DNA from: Pedobacter psychrotolerans
Lineage (GTDB): Bacteria > Bacteroidota > Bacteroidia > Sphingobacteriales > Sphingobacteriaceae
Length of the DNA stretch: 64,000 nucleotides
Assembly (NCBI RefSeq): GCF_004340665.1
Contig: NZ_SLWO01000010.1
Coordinates: 1-64,000, forward strand
Direction: 5' to 3'
Shown here: positions 62,991 through 64,000 of the stretch, piece by piece
Layout of the letters: each line of letters opens with the position of its first letter
Position numbering within the stretch: the first letter of the stretch is position 1
The notes under the pieces: model-generated
Told to the model about the DNA's origin: nothing
What the model saw: only the letters and a program-made list of their open reading frames with translations
The model's database searches: none
Made by a program: the position numbers and the translations under genes

Positions 62991-64000
62991 TTATTTAACC
63001 TCATAAGTATAAACTTTTCTCGCCAAATGGCCAGAGGCATCTATACCTTCAATAACCACTCTGTACTGTCCGGCTTCATCGGCATTGTAAAATTCAAACT
63101 TTGCTTTTCCATCTTTTTGTGCAACCACCTGCGGATTCCAATAAATGGTCGTTCTTAGATCTTTACGTGTGCTATTGGTTGTGGCACCATCATATACTGG
63201 TGCATAAAAAACCCTTGAAACCGAGAAACCTTTTGGATTTATACTGACAATTCCGGGTGCATACCTGTTGTAATTGGAAGTTCCCCCACCTCGTTTAGTG
63301 GTAATGATAATGACGCCACCACCACCTTGAGAACCATAAATAGCAGTATTGCCTATGCTTTTTAATAGCTCTATAGATTCTACATCACTTGGCACAATAT
63401 TGTCTAAAAATTCTGATTCTACCCGCATTCCATCCAAAACAATCGACATTGGTGTGTTCTGACTTCTCATCAAATAAGGTACATTGCCCCTAAAAATTAC
63501 CCCAGGCAGCCTACCTTGTAAACATTGAGATAAGGTTACGCAAGTAGAAAGGTCATCACTTGTCATGATAAAATCTGCACGACCTGCACCATTTAAGTTT
63601 GCAGAGTTTTTAGCTGGGTTTTTCTTTTCGGTAACAGTTACCTCGTCCAGTTTAATAGTCCTTTCCAATAAACCCAGCCGTGTCATTTCATTAAAGTAGT
63701 TATCACTTTCTTTAATATATTTCATGAGGCTGTTATTCACATTAATTTCTACATCAGGGCTATTCTTGCTTTTTGTTACCACCTGGCCTGGCACTACATC
63801 AATGTTAATATCTACAAATTTTCTTTCCGTTTTGGTTCTGGCCTGTACTACAAATTTGGTACTGTCTTCATAGCTCAGGTTATCAAAAACAAATTTCCCT
63901 TCTGCATTGGTTACTGTATCAATGATAAAAGTTGAACCTTTAGTCGCCATCAACATCACCTTTCCACCAGCAACAGGTTTATTCCCCTTCATGACGGTGC
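62991..64000 (-). CDS. TonB-dependent-receptor plug domain protein, 5' part outside window
   Basis: The C-terminal part of a larger protein; the frame is open through the right edge (reading ...TVMKGNKPVAGG), so the Met at 63992 is probably internal. A beta-sandwich carboxypeptidase-regulatory-like domain (KPVAGGKVMLMATKGSTF, NAEGKFVFDNL) is followed by a TonB plug: LSQCLQGRLPGV, MSIVLDGMRVE, VESIELLKSIGNTAIYGSQGGGGVIIITTKRG. The protein ends about 100 residues later without the 22-strand barrel. Bacteroidetes have such plug proteins with MG2-like domains; their function is not established. Outer membrane or periplasm is expected. Confidence 0.87.
   Translation of the reverse strand, partial: TVMKGNKPVAGGKVMLMATKGSTFIIDTVTNAEGKFVFDNLSYEDSTKFVVQARTKTERKFVDINIDVVPGQVVTKSKNSPDVEINVNNSLMKYIKESDNYFNEMTRLGLLERTIKLDEVTVTEKKNPAKNSANLNGAGRADFIMTSDDLSTCVTLSQCLQGRLPGVIFRGNVPYLMRSQNTPMSIVLDGMRVESEFLDNIVPSDVESIELLKSIGNTAIYGSQGGGGVIIITTKRGGGTSNYNRYAPGIVSINPKGFSVSRVFYAPVYDGATTNSTRKDLRTTIYWNPQVVAQKDGKAKFEFYNADEAGQYRVVIEGIDASGHLARKVYTYEVK

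Overview
The window looks like chromosomal DNA of a Bacteroidetes bacterium, most likely the Sphingobacteriaceae (Pedobacter or a close relative). This is inferred from TAnnTTTG promoter boxes, weak Shine-Dalgarno signals, a huge secreted protein with SprB-type repeats, a TonB-dependent-receptor plug protein, DUF1800/DUF1501 and DUF4920 genes, and abundant short intergenic palindromic repeats. No rRNA, tRNA, CRISPR array, transposase or phage gene was seen.

Layout. 1-9161 (minus): most of a giant, cysteine-paired, repeat-built surface protein of at least 3,053 residues. Its C-terminus lies beyond the left edge. 9.8-13.6 kb: a TPR-containing lipoprotein histidine kinase and a WG-repeat protein. 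14.4-19.6 kb: an S9 (DPP-IV-like) peptidase, an NAD-binding protein, a 59-residue gene and a GH3 (NagZ-like) enzyme. 19.6-20.4 kb: tandem palindromic repeats. 20.4-30 kb: a small acidic protein, a thioredoxin-fold protein, then a tight plus-strand run of TatD, TcdA, an AddA-like helicase-nuclease, a DUF1016 PD-(D/E)XK nuclease and an AddB-like nuclease. 30-41.3 kb: GNAT, pyruvate dehydrogenase E1 beta, an 86-bp tandem hairpin array, a Qnr-like pentapeptide protein, DUF1801, a SNF2 helicase, DUF2892, DUF1080, Aat and the DUF1800/DUF1501 pair. 41.5-50.7 kb: YccF, an App1-type phosphatase divergent from a diacylglycerol-kinase-like gene, a membrane protein with a TonB-C protein, an M23 peptidase, HflX-RbfA, RadA and DUF4920. 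50.7-64 kb: IlvE, a tryptophan dioxygenase, a ClC channel, a SerB/SerA-derived fusion coupled to an NAD epimerase, an arginase-fold protein with altered metal ligands, a TlpA/ResA-type thioredoxin, PurD, a dienoyl-CoA-reductase-like SDR, an enoyl-CoA isomerase-like protein and, cut by the right edge, a TonB plug protein.

How they work together. Most genes are housekeeping: double-strand break repair (AddAB-like, RadA), ribosome assembly (HflX, RbfA), tRNA t6A cyclisation (TcdA), N-end rule (Aat), purine, serine and branched-chain amino acid metabolism, and auxiliary beta-oxidation. The less ordinary items are the DUF1016 nuclease sitting inside the addA-addB operon with a 33-bp palindrome in its coding sequence, the mosaic 78-residue repeats of the giant protein, the SerB fusion to a SerA remnant without its Rossmann domain, the ureohydrolase-like protein missing three of six metal ligands, the hairpin arrays between genes, and purine-rich repeats found only just 3' of genes in the coding orientation.
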